Source: Bacillus sp. FJAT-50079 (GTDB lineage Bacteria; Bacillota; Bacilli; Bacillales; Bacillaceae_C). From it: 64,000 nucleotides of DNA. This document shows, piece after piece, positions 56,107 to 64,000 of this stretch. Location: assembly GCF_018343515.1 (NCBI RefSeq), contig NZ_JAGYPD010000003.1, positions 574,116 to 638,115 of the forward strand, written 5' to 3'. The stretch's first letter is position 1; each line of letters begins with the position of its first letter. The position numbers and the translations under genes were made by a program. The notes beneath the pieces are model-generated. The model worked only from the letters and a program-made list of their open reading frames with translations, was not told the origin of the DNA and did not search any database.

Positions 56107-57077
56107 TACTTTTTCCCCATTCTTTCCCATCTTTTCAAATGTGGATATGGATCAAAGGAAAATTCATTTTTTCCATTGTCTTTATACATGCCAAAATGTA
56201 AATGGGGTGGGAATTTACCTGCTGTTCCAGGCGGGCCATATCCTGAGCTACCAACGCTTCCAATGATTGTTCCTGGCTGAACAATGTCGCCTATTTTTAC
56301 GTCTTTTGCAAATCCGTTTAAATGAGCGTAGTAGTGGTACGTATTGTTTACATCACGAATCCCAATTCGCCAACCACCAAACTTATTCCAGCCTTTTAAT
56401 TCGACAACTCCATAGGCAACAGCTTGAACAGGGGCTCCATAATTGGCGAAAATATCCGTTCCTTCATGGATTCTTCGACCTCCCCAGCCTCTGCGCGCTC
56501 CCCATGTACTATTGTATGAGTAATGATGCCCTTTCAAAATAGGAAATGCTTTCTCATTCAAATCAATTCGATCGAATTGTCGATACAATTTTACGTTTGT
56601 CATAATTGCGTTAACCGATTGATCACGATGGTAATATTCCCATAAAGCAAGTCTAAATGCGTTATCATTCACACCAAATTTGGAAATATAGTGTGCCAAT
56701 GTATAAAGAAGATCCTCATGATTATTTTTATCAGATTTTCCGTCTCCGTCTCCGTCCAGCCCCATACCGCCAAATATTCCAATCGTTAGTGGATTTTGAT
56801 CATTTTGATTTGGATTTGTTGGACCTATCCATTGTTGCTCGGATAAATAATAACCCGTAATGCTATCGGGCTTAGGCAAATCTTTACGGACAAAGCGAAT
56901 GCTTCTTTCAAATTGATCGATTGCTGCAATATAGTACCAAGGAACCTGTGCTGCCGCTTCTGTTTTTTTATAAAGTTCCATTCGTTGTTTATACATTTCA
57001 GCATCCGAAAGCTCTGCCGCGTTTATCTGCCAAGGGAGAATGAAAAAGAGAAGGAGACCGAACAGAAAATGTTTCAC
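56106..57077 (-). CDS. lytH: Spore cortex/sporulation endopeptidase LytH (YunA)
   Basis: This is a 323-aa exported protein. It has an N-terminal signal (to about residue 20), a region with an EF-hand-like DGDGDGKSD (108-116) and a C-terminal M23 peptidase domain. Zinc ligands are H204 and D208 (HEGTDIF) and the HLH pair H292/H294 (PPHLHFG). In B. subtilis LytH is an L-Ala-D-Glu endopeptidase that shapes cortex peptides. It starts at GTG about 9 nt after AAAGAGG. Orientation next to yunB matches B. subtilis. Confidence 0.92.
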   Translation of the reverse strand: MKHFLFGLLLFFILPWQINAAELSDAEMYKQRMELYKKTEAAAQVPWYYIAAIDQFERSIRFVRKDLPKPDSITGYYLSEQQWIGPTNPNQNDQNPLTIGIFGGMGLDGDGDGKSDKNNHEDLLYTLAHYISKFGVNDNAFRLALWEYYHRDQSVNAIMTNVKLYRQFDRIDLNEKAFPILKGHHYSYNSTWGARRGWGGRRIHEGTDIFANYGAPVQAVAYGVVELKGWNKFGGWRIGIRDVNNTYHYYAHLNGFAKDVKIGDIVQPGTIIGSVGSSGYGPPGTAGKFPPHLHFGMYKDNGKNEFSFDPYPHLKRWERMGKK

Positions 57078-57116
57078 GGAATTGTTCGCCTCTTTTCTAA
57101 TATGAATCAGCCTTAA

Positions 57117-57779
57117 TTATTTCCCTTTTTCTAATTCCATTCGATAATCGTTCTTTTCTAAATGGAAGTTCGTACGGTCATTTGTTTCTCCATTTGCATT
57201 TTCACCATCATTTAAATGCCTGCCTTGGGGTGAACGTTCAAGCATAAGTTTCACCGTCTTTTTTACGGTCTCATCTTTATCCGTTGATCTTGTGTTCAAA
57301 GAAGCGATATTTGCAATGTTTTGTCTAAGTGATGGGTCATCAGTGACATATATATGGTACCAACGTGGAACGGCAGACAGTGCAATCTTTTTCACTTGGT
57401 CTGCGGTTTCAAATCGTGCCTGTTCTTCCTCATTATGAATTTCATATGCGACTAACACCTCTTGATCAGTGACAAGAACACTAGCGTCGACAACATTTGG
57501 AAGCGTGATCGCAATTTTACTAATATTATTTGCGACTTCCTCCCTATTCATTAATTGAACTTCACGCGCTTCAGGCTTATTATCTGTAACGGATGTTTTT
57601 ACTTGGCGAACAAAACCAAATTGTTCATCGTTCATTTCCTGGTTATACACTTCATTCTCTCTTTCAAGGTGTATCGTGTTATCCCCTTTTTCATATAAGT
57701 TTCTCTTTTCTGCAACTGTGCCACAGGCAGTTAAGAGAGCAATCGTAGCAAGAAATGGGATGGTTCGCTGCAATTTCAT
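57117..57779 (-). CDS. yutC: YhcN/YlaJ-family lipoprotein, YutC-like
   Basis: This 220-aa lipoprotein has lipobox ATIALLTAC (Cys19). The YhcN/YlaJ domain spans about residues 75-170 (ISKIAITLPNVVDASVLVTDQEVLVAYEI, cited in part). The C-terminus is polar and Asn/Asp-rich. Members are sporulation-associated lipoproteins of the spore inner membrane and may affect germination. ATG with GGAGG. Divergent from yutD. Confidence 0.82.
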   Translation of the reverse strand: MKLQRTIPFLATIALLTACGTVAEKRNLYEKGDNTIHLERENEVYNQEMNDEQFGFVRQVKTSVTDNKPEAREVQLMNREEVANNISKIAITLPNVVDASVLVTDQEVLVAYEIHNEEEQARFETADQVKKIALSAVPRWYHIYVTDDPSLRQNIANIASLNTRSTDKDETVKKTVKLMLERSPQGRHLNDGENANGETNDRTNFHLEKNDYRMELEKGK

Positions 57780-57892
57780 TGTAAAACCTCCTTCTTTGCA
57801 TAGGTTGTGCAGGAAAATGATAATTTTTCATAGAAAAAGTTGGATGATAGGATATAATTGATAATGACTGGTGAAAAGTAGGTGAAATAAAT

Positions 57893-58168
57893 ATGATCAC
57901 GATTAATAATCAACATTATGAGGTCGTTGAGGAATTTCGGGATGGATTTAATGAAGAGGCGATCCGTGACCGTTATAGTGATATTCTTGCGAAATATGAT
58001 TACATCGTAGGTGACTGGGGATACGGTCAGCTACGTTTGAAAGGCTTTTTCTCCGATCATAATCAAAAGGCATCATTTGATACAAAGATTGGAACGCTAA
58101 AGGAATATTTGTATGAATATTGTAATTTTGGCTGTGCTTATTTTGTTTTGAAGAAAATGGATAAATAA
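57893..58168 (+). CDS. yutD: DUF1027 protein YutD
   Basis: This 91-aa protein of unknown function has NNQHYEVVEEFRDGFNEEAIRDRYSDILAKYDYIVGDWGYGQLRLKGFF as its core (cited in part: DYIVGDWGYGQLRLKGF) and a Cys-containing C-terminus (EYCNFGCAYFVLKK). The RBS is AGTAGGTG, and a TATAAT lies at 57853. Conserved in Bacillales next to yutE. Confidence 0.87.
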   Translation: MITINNQHYEVVEEFRDGFNEEAIRDRYSDILAKYDYIVGDWGYGQLRLKGFFSDHNQKASFDTKIGTLKEYLYEYCNFGCAYFVLKKMDK

Positions 58169-58205
58169 GATGAGCTTGCCCAATTTTGAACAAGCTCGAT
58201 GAAAA

Positions 58206-58493
58206 CTAACTATTTTCATACGGTTGCTGTGTTTCTCTTTCCGGATCATCATGGGTTGGATGCGCATCCGGGGCTTTGCGTGGCTTGTTTTCGTGCATCG
58301 ATTTGAATTCATAATTGAAGGCACTGTATGATCGTTGTCCTTCTTTCCACGGAGTTGATTTATTTTCAACCTGGGTATATTCCCCGCGTGGAGCACCATA
58401 TGCACCTTCAGGCATTTCTTCAGGGATGACATAATTTTTCTTTGTTTCGGCATTTGATACGTCGGTATATTGGACGTTTTCGTCAGTAAACAT
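58206..58493 (-). CDS. Conserved hypothetical cytosolic protein
   Basis: This 95-aa hydrophilic protein has no membrane segment or signal. It is rich in Glu, Asn, Pro and Lys, with a PEGAYGAPRGEY segment, a WKEGQRSYSAFNYEFKSM block (about 55-72) and a Pro/His/Asp-rich tail. Start ATG 58493, 9 nt after AGGGGG; the longer frame is rejected. I do not recognise a family with a known function. It lies between yutD and yutE in the opposite direction. Confidence 0.75.
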   Translation of the reverse strand: MFTDENVQYTDVSNAETKKNYVIPEEMPEGAYGAPRGEYTQVENKSTPWKEGQRSYSAFNYEFKSMHENKPRKAPDAHPTHDDPERETQQPYENS

Positions 58494-58582
58494 AGATGCA
58501 GGCCCCCTTTTATTTCTTAACATGTCCAGATGGGGAAATGTCATTCATAGGGCGATTTTTTTCATTAATTGGAGGTTTGGAA

Positions 58583-59020
58583 ATGTATTTTGTTGATCGA
58601 CAAAAAATGGAAGAAACATTAACATTTATGGAAAATCAGCTTTCTATCATAAAAAAACATCGTACATGGGAATCAGAACTAGAACAATTAGCGCTTGAGC
58701 GTCTTGCCCATACGGTGATCGAAGCAATTCTTGATACAGGCAATGCGATGATTGATGGCTTTATTATGCGTGATCCTGGAAGTTATGAAGACATTGTTGA
58801 CATTTTATTGGATGAAAAAGTAATAACTGATCAGTTAAGTGTCGCTTTGAAAGAGCTTATTTTATATCGGAAAATGCTCGTTCAACAATATGTACAAGTA
58901 GATCATTTGGCATTGCAGCAATTGCTGTCTGAAAAAATGCCAGTTATTGAACAATTTCCAGATCGTGTGAGAACGTATTTAACAAATGAACTTGGACCAA
59001 TATCAGCATTTGTAAAATAA
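58583..59020 (+). CDS. yutE: HepT-like (DUF86) protein YutE
   Basis: This 145-aa helical protein of the HepT/DUF86 family shows ALERLAHTVIEAILDTGNAMIDG and LKELILYRKMLVQQY. HepT proteins with a nucleotidyltransferase partner act as toxins. No such partner is adjacent here, and the characteristic R...HY RNase motif reads RKMLVQQY, lacking His, so a toxin role is unlikely. ATG 58583 has TTGGAGGTT. It matches B. subtilis YutE in place and size. Confidence 0.85.
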   Translation: MYFVDRQKMEETLTFMENQLSIIKKHRTWESELEQLALERLAHTVIEAILDTGNAMIDGFIMRDPGSYEDIVDILLDEKVITDQLSVALKELILYRKMLVQQYVQVDHLALQQLLSEKMPVIEQFPDRVRTYLTNELGPISAFVK

Positions 59021-59022
59021 AA

Positions 59023-59052
59023 GATGCGCTTTCGATCGTGAAGGCGCTTTTT
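59023..59052 (+). terminator. Terminator after yutE
   Basis: GCGCTTTC and GAAGGCGC arms (one wobble) are followed by T5. It is 20 bp ahead of yutF. Confidence 0.75.
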
Positions 59053-59073
59053 CATTTAGGGGGCGAAAATGGC

Positions 59074-59841
59074 ATGAAAAAAAAGTATGAGGGGTATTTA
59101 ATCGATCTCGATGGGACGATGTATCGGGGAACAGAAAAAATTGCTGCTGCAATCGAATTTGCCGAGCAATTAAATGCAAAACAAATCCCACATTTATATG
59201 TGACAAATAACTCGTCAAAAACACCAGAGCAAGTTGCGCTTCATTTACAACAATTTGGGATTGAGGCAACGGCTGAGCATGTCATCACAACAGCGATGGC
59301 AACCGCTCAATATTTGAAACAGACAAAGCCGGCAGCTAAGGTATTTATGATTGGTGAGGAGGGACTACGAACGGCTCTCCTGGAAAAGGGTTTAACACTT
59401 ACAGACGATAATCCAGATGTAGTTGTTGTTGGACTTGATCGTACTGTTGATTATGAAAAACTTGCAATCGCAACGTTAGCAGTAAGGAATGGTGCGCTAT
59501 TTCTTTCAACAAATGGCGATGTGGCGATTCCGACGGAAAGAGGACTTATGCCGGGAAATGGTGCAATTACATCGGTTATAACGATCTCAACGGGGATTAA
59601 ACCAATTTTTATTGGCAAGCCCGATTCGATCATGATGGAGCAAGCACTTGCGATTTTAGGGACGGAAAAAGCAGCAACTTTAATGGTTGGAGATAATTAT
59701 GATACAGATATTTTGGCGGGAATAAATGCCGGGCTTGACACTTTACTCGTTCATACAGGGGTAACAACGAAGGAGCATTTAAAAGGGAAGGATATTCAGC
59801 CGACCTATGCGATTGCTTCGTTGGAGAAGTGGAATTGGTAA
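59074..59841 (+). CDS. yutF: HAD-superfamily phosphatase YutF (NagD-like)
   Basis: This 255-aa HAD hydrolase of the type IIA cap class has motif I DLDGTMYRG (about residue 9), motif II VTNNSS, the cap domain, motif III GKPDSIMMEQAL and motif IV MVGDNYDTDILAGINAG. The family dephosphorylates small sugar phosphates or nucleotides, for example p-nitrophenyl phosphate in vitro. ATG 59074 with AGGGGG 10 nt upstream. Confidence 0.9.
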   Translation: MKKKYEGYLIDLDGTMYRGTEKIAAAIEFAEQLNAKQIPHLYVTNNSSKTPEQVALHLQQFGIEATAEHVITTAMATAQYLKQTKPAAKVFMIGEEGLRTALLEKGLTLTDDNPDVVVVGLDRTVDYEKLAIATLAVRNGALFLSTNGDVAIPTERGLMPGNGAITSVITISTGIKPIFIGKPDSIMMEQALAILGTEKAATLMVGDNYDTDILAGINAGLDTLLVHTGVTTKEHLKGKDIQPTYAIASLEKWNW

Positions 59842-59881
59842 ATTTGATAAACGCGAAAAAAGGTATAATCCAGTGAGGTGG

Positions 59882-59996
59882 CACCCCCTAAAAGTTAGAG
59901 TTTTTATTATGCAGCTGATTGGCTAGATTGAGTTCGGTATTCGACCGGACTCAGTCCAGTCAATTTTACTTTTGATCGTACGTGATTATACTTTTT
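59882..59996 (-). mobile_element. IS3-family transposase remnant (3' end and terminal repeat)
   Basis: On the minus strand about 27 codons read YNHVRSKVKLTGLSPVEYR... and end at tandem stops near 59904. This is the C-terminal end of an IS3-group OrfB transposase. The following ACTTTTAGGGGGTGC resembles an IS150-type terminal inverted repeat. The frame breaks at a stop upstream, and the rest of the element is missing. Confidence 0.75.
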
Positions 59997-60033
59997 TGAT
60001 TACTTAATTTATCCCCAATTGTAATGGCATTTC

Positions 60034-60232
60034 TTTCTAGCTCCAGTCGCCCGGCGACTAACAAACTTCACGAATTGCCCTACATTGGCGCGCCTCTCGA
60101 ACTCACTGTGTTTAGGTCAGCAGACAGCAGGTCACAACGGTGTTACCACAGGACGTGACGAATTATCCTCTTTCTTGCAAAAGAAAGTACGTCGTTAAAG
60201 GCTTTTGTGCTTTTATTAAGCTAGGGGAGCGT
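60034..60232. repeat. Intergenic repeat element of the 'TAGCTCCAG' type
   Basis: It starts TTCTAGCTCCAGTCGCCCGG and ends GGCTTTTGTGCTTTTATTAAG. This resembles a short non-coding repeat I recall as widespread in Bacillaceae genomes; the match is from memory. No open frame fits. It connects the IS remnant to the 52-bp array. Confidence 0.45.
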
Positions 60233-60274
60233 ATATGATCGCCGCTTAATTAGGAACCCCATCAATAAGTTTCC

Positions 60275-61345
60275 GGGTCTAATGGACAGCAATGGCTGCT
60301 ATAATAGAAATTGAGTCGATAAGGCCGCGTTTAATGGACAGCAATGACCGCTTTAATAGAAGTTGAGTCGATAAGGCCGCGTCTAATGGACAGCGATGAC
60401 TGTTTTAATAGAAGTTGAGTCGATAAGGCCGCGTTTAATGGACAGCAATGGCTGCTTTAATAGAAATTGAGTCGATAAGGCCGCGTCTAATGGGCAGCGA
60501 TGGCTGCTTTAATAGAAGTTAAGTCGATAAGGAAGCGTCTAATGGACAGCAATGGCTGCTTTAATAGAAGTTGAGTCGATAAGGCCGCGTTTAATGGACA
60601 GCGATGACTGTTTTAATAGAAGTTGAGTCGATAAGGCCGCGTTTAATGGACAACAATGGCTGCTTTAATAGAAATTGAGTCGATAAGGAAGCGTCTAATG
60701 GACAGCGATGACTGTTTTAATAGAAGTTGAGTCGATAAGGCCGGGTCTAATGGACAGCAATCGCTTCTTTAATAAAAATTGAGTCGATAAGGAAGCGTCT
60801 AATGGACAGCAATGGCTGCTTTAATAGAAATTGAGTCGATAAGGCCGGGTCTAATGGACAGCGATGACTGTTTTAATAGAAGTTGAGTCGATAAGGCCGC
60901 GTTTAATGGACAACAATGGCTGCTTTAATAGAAATTGAGTCGATAAGGAAGCGTCTAATGGACAGCAATGGCTGCTATAATAGAAATTGAGTCGATAAGG
61001 CCGCGTCTAATGGACAGTAATGGCTGCTTTAATAGAAATTGAGTCGATAAGGCCGCGTCTAATGGACAGTAATGACCGCTTTAATAGAAGTTAAGTCGAT
61101 AAGGCCGGGTCTAATGGACAGCAATGACTGTTTTAATAAAAATTGAGTCGATAAGGAAGCGTCTAATGGACAGTAATGACTGTTTTAATAGAAGTTGAGT
61201 CGATAAGGAAGCGTCTAATGGACAGCGATGACTGTTTTAATAGAAGTTGAGTCGATAAGAAAGCGTCTAATGGACAGCAATGTCAGCTTTAATAGAAATC
61301 AGGTCGATAAGATCGCGTCTAATGGACAGAGATCACTGATTACTT
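60275..61345. repeat. 52-bp tandem repeat array B (20 units, perfect register)
   Basis: The mark GAGTCGATAAG (or a one-base variant) occurs at 60313 and then every 52 bp exactly to 61301, 20 times without an indel. The unit is roughly GTCTAATGGACAGCAATGGCTGCTTTAATAGAA(A/G)TT plus GAGTCGATAAGGCCGC. A small inverted repeat CAGC-AATG-GCTG alternates with CAGT-AATG-ACTG and CAGC-GATG-ACTG. Variants are shuffled along the array. No open frame or spacer was seen. 61346-61530 shows nothing recognised. Confidence 0.97.
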
Positions 61346-61530
61346 ATGAAACCTGTCCATAAGTAAGACATGGCTAACAGACAGATACCAACCGCTGCTT
61401 ATTAGTTAACCGTATAACCTCGAAGAATTAATAAGTATTGGAGTGGATTCCGAAATTTTCACTAAACACGACTTTAGCTGATAGTTGTACAACCTCCATT
61501 TTATGAGGAAAATCACAGCGTTAACAGTAA

Positions 61531-61579
61531 AAAAACTAAAACCCAAAAATGTTGATTTAGCAGCATTCTCGGGTTTTAA
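61531..61579 (-). terminator. Terminator after yutG
   Basis: TAAAACCC...AAATGTTG and CAGCATT...GGGTTTTA form a two-part stem. T-rich on the minus strand, 11 bp past the yutG stop. Confidence 0.75.
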
Positions 61580-61589
61580 ATTGGACTTT

Positions 61590-62090
61590 TTATATTTCTC
61601 CTTTTGCACTGTGGGCAAGTCTACTTGATGCGGCAGCCGCAATTGCACCGACAATATCATCGAGGAAAGTGTGGCAATTTCCGGACGAATGATCATTTAA
61701 TTTTTTCAAAATACCGGGCTTTTGCTTGTCGATAAACCCGTAGTTCGTAAAACCAATTGATCCGTATACATTGACGATTGAAAACGCAAGAATTTCATCG
61801 ACACCATACAAGCCTTCGTCACTGGAGATGATCGATTGTAACGGCTCCTCTAGCTTACCTTGCTCGGCAAGAATGTCTAATTGAATGCCAGTCAGTATTG
61901 CATTTTGAACTTCACGTTTTTCTAATACACGTTCGATATTATAAACACATTGCTCCATTTTTAGGCCTGGATGATATTTTTCTTGTAAATACATGACAAG
62001 TTCACCAATATCTTCAACCGTTACCCCTCGCTCTTGTAAATAACGGCGGGCCGTTTTTTCCAATGTGCTCATTTTTCTTTTCTCTTCCAT
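61590..62090 (-). CDS. yutG: Phosphatidylglycerophosphatase A-like protein YutG
   Basis: This 166-aa PgpA-family protein contains the family signatures AILTGIQLDILAEQGKLEEPLQ, VDEILAFSIVNVYGSIGFTNYG (cited in part) and HTFLDDIVGAIAAAAS, with acidic residues for metal binding. Unlike E. coli PgpA it lacks clear membrane helices. It may remove phosphate from phosphatidylglycerophosphate. ATG 62090 follows AGGGTGAG; ATG 62072 (MSTLEK) is an alternative. Confidence 0.85.
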   Translation of the reverse strand: MEEKRKMSTLEKTARRYLQERGVTVEDIGELVMYLQEKYHPGLKMEQCVYNIERVLEKREVQNAILTGIQLDILAEQGKLEEPLQSIISSDEGLYGVDEILAFSIVNVYGSIGFTNYGFIDKQKPGILKKLNDHSSGNCHTFLDDIVGAIAAAASSRLAHSAKGEI

Positions 62091-62195
62091 TTGTCTCACC
62101 CTTTTTCTTTGGTTACAATCTTATCTAAGATTACAAACTTTATTACATCATCTCCCTCCACTGTACATATATTTTATGATGGGGAGGGAAAATGA

Positions 62196-63185
62196 ATGCC
62201 TATGGACATTATTGAAAAATACTTTGGGCTCAAGCCACACTCTACCATTCAGGATGGTATGTGGACGCGCTATGTCATGGATGATTTACTTTATACAATT
62301 GTACCTGTTACGAATTTCGAAGAAGATACATTAATTGAATTATATGAGATGTCTGAGCATATGGCAAAGTATGGGGATCGAAGAGTGTCTGTTTTCGTAG
62401 CTAGTCTCGATAATAAATATTTAATTACACATAAAGAGCAAGACTATGTACTTTTAAAAAATAAATATGTGACAAGTTCGCGAGGGAAAAATACAGGGAG
62501 AATGTTGGCAAAATTTCATGAGCGTGGGAAAACACTTACTAGCGCTCCGTCCACTGTAAGTCGAATGGGACAATGGAAAGAATATTGGATAAAAAGACTT
62601 GAGCAGTTGGAACAAGTTTGGCAAGCGACCGTAGCTGAACGGCCAGATGAAGAGTTTGAAAAAGTATTTATCGACTCTTTTCCATATTATTTAGGGCTAT
62701 GTGAAAATGCGATTCAATATGTAACAGATACGGAAATGGATGTAGGATCGGACATGGGTGAAAGGGGAACGATTTGTCACGAGCAATATCGCGAGGAAAC
62801 ATGGGCAGGATCAATCAAAATTAGAAGCCCTTTTGACTGGGTATATGATCATCATAGCCGTGATGTCGCTGAATGGATTAGAGATTGTTATTTTAAAAAT
62901 AGCCGCTCGTTTCAGCCGGCAATGAATCAATTTCTACAAGGATATCAATCAATTGCGCCATTATCGGATCTGTCTTGGCGATTGACCTATGCCAGATTGC
63001 TGTTTCCCCTTCATTATTTTTCTTGTGTAGAAGAATATTTTATTGGGAGTTCGCGTTGGTCAAAAGCAGAGCTAGTTACAAATTTACGTAAATACATTCG
63101 TGACTCCACTGATTATGAATTATTTCTTAAACATTTTTATCAATTAGCCGGCGCAAAAAAATTTCCTATTTTAGATTGGTTATGA
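62196..63185 (+). CDS. yutH: Spore coat protein YutH (CotS family)
   Basis: This 329-aa kinase-like (APH fold) protein of the CotS/YutH group has AKFHERGKTL, HEQYREETW and SPFDWVYDHHSRDVAEWIRDCY, but lacks a clear complete catalytic set by eye. Family members lie in the spore coat. ATG 62196 with GGGGAGGG. Conserved between yutG and yutI. Confidence 0.87.
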   Translation: MPMDIIEKYFGLKPHSTIQDGMWTRYVMDDLLYTIVPVTNFEEDTLIELYEMSEHMAKYGDRRVSVFVASLDNKYLITHKEQDYVLLKNKYVTSSRGKNTGRMLAKFHERGKTLTSAPSTVSRMGQWKEYWIKRLEQLEQVWQATVAERPDEEFEKVFIDSFPYYLGLCENAIQYVTDTEMDVGSDMGERGTICHEQYREETWAGSIKIRSPFDWVYDHHSRDVAEWIRDCYFKNSRSFQPAMNQFLQGYQSIAPLSDLSWRLTYARLLFPLHYFSCVEEYFIGSSRWSKAELVTNLRKYIRDSTDYELFLKHFYQLAGAKKFPILDWL

Positions 63186-63186
63186 A

Positions 63187-63221
63187 ATAAAAAAAGCGAT
63201 CCATTTAGTGGATCGCTTTGA
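63187..63221. terminator. Bidirectional terminator yutH/yutI
   Basis: AAAGCGATCCA - TTTAG - TGGATCGCTTT is a perfect stem between converging genes. Confidence 0.92.
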
Positions 63222-63223
63222 TA

Positions 63224-63463
63224 TTAAAATACTTGTTCAACTTCTAAAATGCCTGGAACTTCTTCTACAAGAGCACGTTCAATTCCCGCTTTTAATGTAA
63301 TCGTCGAACTCGGGCATGTTCCGCAAGCACCTAACAGGCGTAGTTTTACAACTCCATCTTCTACATCAACGAGCTCACAATCTCCACCGTCACGAAGTAG
63401 GAAGGGACGAAGTTTATCTAATACTTCCTGTACTTTATCGGTAATAGTCGCTTCTTCATACAT
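63224..63463 (-). CDS. yutI: NifU-like Fe-S carrier YutI (Nfu)
   Basis: This 79-aa protein is an Nfu C-terminal domain: [20 protein letters not shown] then [19 protein letters not shown] with the cluster-binding CxxC (C47, C50). It probably transfers Fe-S clusters made by SufBCD to apo-proteins such as aconitase. ATG with AAAGGAG 10 nt upstream. Shorter N-terminus than some YutI homologues. Confidence 0.92.
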   Translation of the reverse strand: MYEEATITDKVQEVLDKLRPFLLRDGGDCELVDVEDGVVKLRLLGACGTCPSSTITLKAGIERALVEEVPGILEVEQVF

Positions 63464-63555
63464 TGATATCGACTCCTTTCTTTATAAACATTATAAACAG
63501 TATTGAGAAAAAAATCTAGATAACAGGCTATAATGGAAGAAAAGGGGGAAGCTCG

Positions 63556-63870
63556 ATGAGAAAGAAACTCGATATTTTCGTTTATGGTGCTGAACAAATT
63601 TGTGCAAGCTGCGTCGGCTTACCGTCATCACGTGAAACGTACGAATGGCTTGAAGCCGCAATTAGTCGGAAATATCCTAACCAGCCTTTCTCCATCTTTT
63701 ATATTGACATTTTTAACCCACCTAATGAAAAACATCAACAAATTTGTTTGCAAATATTGGAAGATGATATGTTTTATCCTGTTGTGAAAATTGCGGGTCG
63801 GATCGTCGGGGAAGGGAATCCACGTTTGAAAAATATTTTTACTGTCATGGAGCAATATGGTTATCGCTAA
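63556..63870 (+). CDS. yuzD: DUF1462 protein YuzD
   Basis: This 104-aa thioredoxin-like-fold protein of unknown function has a CxxC at ICASCVGLPSSRETYEWL and PVVKIAGRIVGEGNPRLKNI. ATG with AAAGGGGGAAG. Divergent from yutI, as in B. subtilis, which suggests a link to Fe-S or thiol chemistry, but this is not shown. Confidence 0.88.
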   Translation: MRKKLDIFVYGAEQICASCVGLPSSRETYEWLEAAISRKYPNQPFSIFYIDIFNPPNEKHQQICLQILEDDMFYPVVKIAGRIVGEGNPRLKNIFTVMEQYGYR

Positions 63871-63924
63871 GGCAAGAAAAAATTGATTTTCATACGGAAG
63901 TGAAAGACCGTCTTAGCAGAAATA

Positions 63925-63963
63925 AAAAACTGTCCTTCAAATGTGAACTGAAAGACAGTTTTC
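63925..63963 (+). terminator. Terminator after yuzD
   Basis: AAAACTGTC-TTCA and TGAA-GACAGTTTT form a stem around a loop of about 9 nt. Confidence 0.8.
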
Positions 63964-63969
63964 AAGCGG

Positions 63970-63998
63970 AAGTCTAACTACTAGCGTAGACTTCGTTT
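63970..63998 (-). terminator. Hairpin at right edge
   Basis: GAAGTCTA and TAGACTTC arms are followed by GTTTTC at the window end. It may terminate a gene beyond the window. Confidence 0.4.
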
Positions 63999-64000
63999 TC

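Noticed and set aside
58583-59020. HepT-MntA type toxin-antitoxin system at yutE
   Set aside because: There is no adjacent nucleotidyltransferase gene, and the RNase motif His is missing. It matches the conserved housekeeping YutE.
60275-61345. CRISPR array
   Set aside because: The whole 52-bp unit is repeated. There are no unique spacers of constant length and no cas genes in the window.

Overview
The window is chromosomal DNA from a low-GC, endospore-forming Bacillaceae bacterium. The evidence is the sporulation and germination genes (a gerABC-type operon, two CotF-like coat proteins, yunB, lytH, yutH), the sufCDSUB operon, S-box and L-box riboswitches, strong AGGAGG-type ribosome binding sites and gene order. 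From about 23.9 kb to the right end the order follows the Bacillus subtilis block fadM-fadN-fadA-fadE / yusI-gcvH-yusF-yusE / metNPQ / sufCDSUB / yunF-yunD-yunC-yunB-lytH / yutC-yutD-yutE-yutF-yutG-yutH-yutI-yuzD. Genus and species cannot be fixed from the sequence alone.

Left part (1-23.8 kb): the end of a fructose PTS operon (fruK partial, fruA); a 52-bp tandem repeat array; an oligopeptide ABC operon in app order (appDFABC, minus strand); a small membrane protein; two tandem rodA-like SEDS genes; a germinant receptor operon gerABC (gerC appears to start at CTG); a Fur-controlled hydroxamate siderophore system with a divergent binding protein (yfiY / yfiZ-yfhA-yusV); an XRE regulator with a membrane protein; and glycolate oxidase subunits glcD-glcF.

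Middle (23.9-45 kb): spore coat proteins, a proline-dehydrogenase-like gene and the FadR-type fatty acid beta-oxidation operon fadNAE; yusI, gcvH, yusF and yusE; the SAM-riboswitch-controlled methionine transporter metNPQ; and the Fe-S assembly operon sufCDSUB. An inserted VbhA-like antitoxin/Fic pair and an acyltransferase follow. Then comes yunF-yunD-yunC, preceded by an unassigned leader of about 180 nt that has its own promoter and terminator.

Right part (46-64 kb): an inserted operon for 2-O-alpha-mannosyl-D-glycerate use. It has an RpiR regulator, PTS IIABC, a GH38 mannosylglycerate hydrolase and glycerate kinase, and would convert the osmolyte to mannose-6-P and phosphoglycerate. It is followed by yunB, whose ribosome binding site lies in the terminator hairpin of the upstream operon, with a SigE-like promoter overlapping the left arm. 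Next are a lysine riboswitch that seems to have lost its gene, an NSS transporter with a MetS-type 39-aa small subunit, lytH, and the yut genes. The largest non-coding stretch (59.8-61.6 kb) holds an IS3 remnant, an intergenic repeat, and a second 52-bp array of 20 copies in perfect register.

No tRNA, rRNA, CRISPR array or prophage was seen. The best candidates for something new are the two unrelated 52-bp arrays, the yunF leader RNA, the orphan lysine riboswitch, and the dual-use yunB hairpin.
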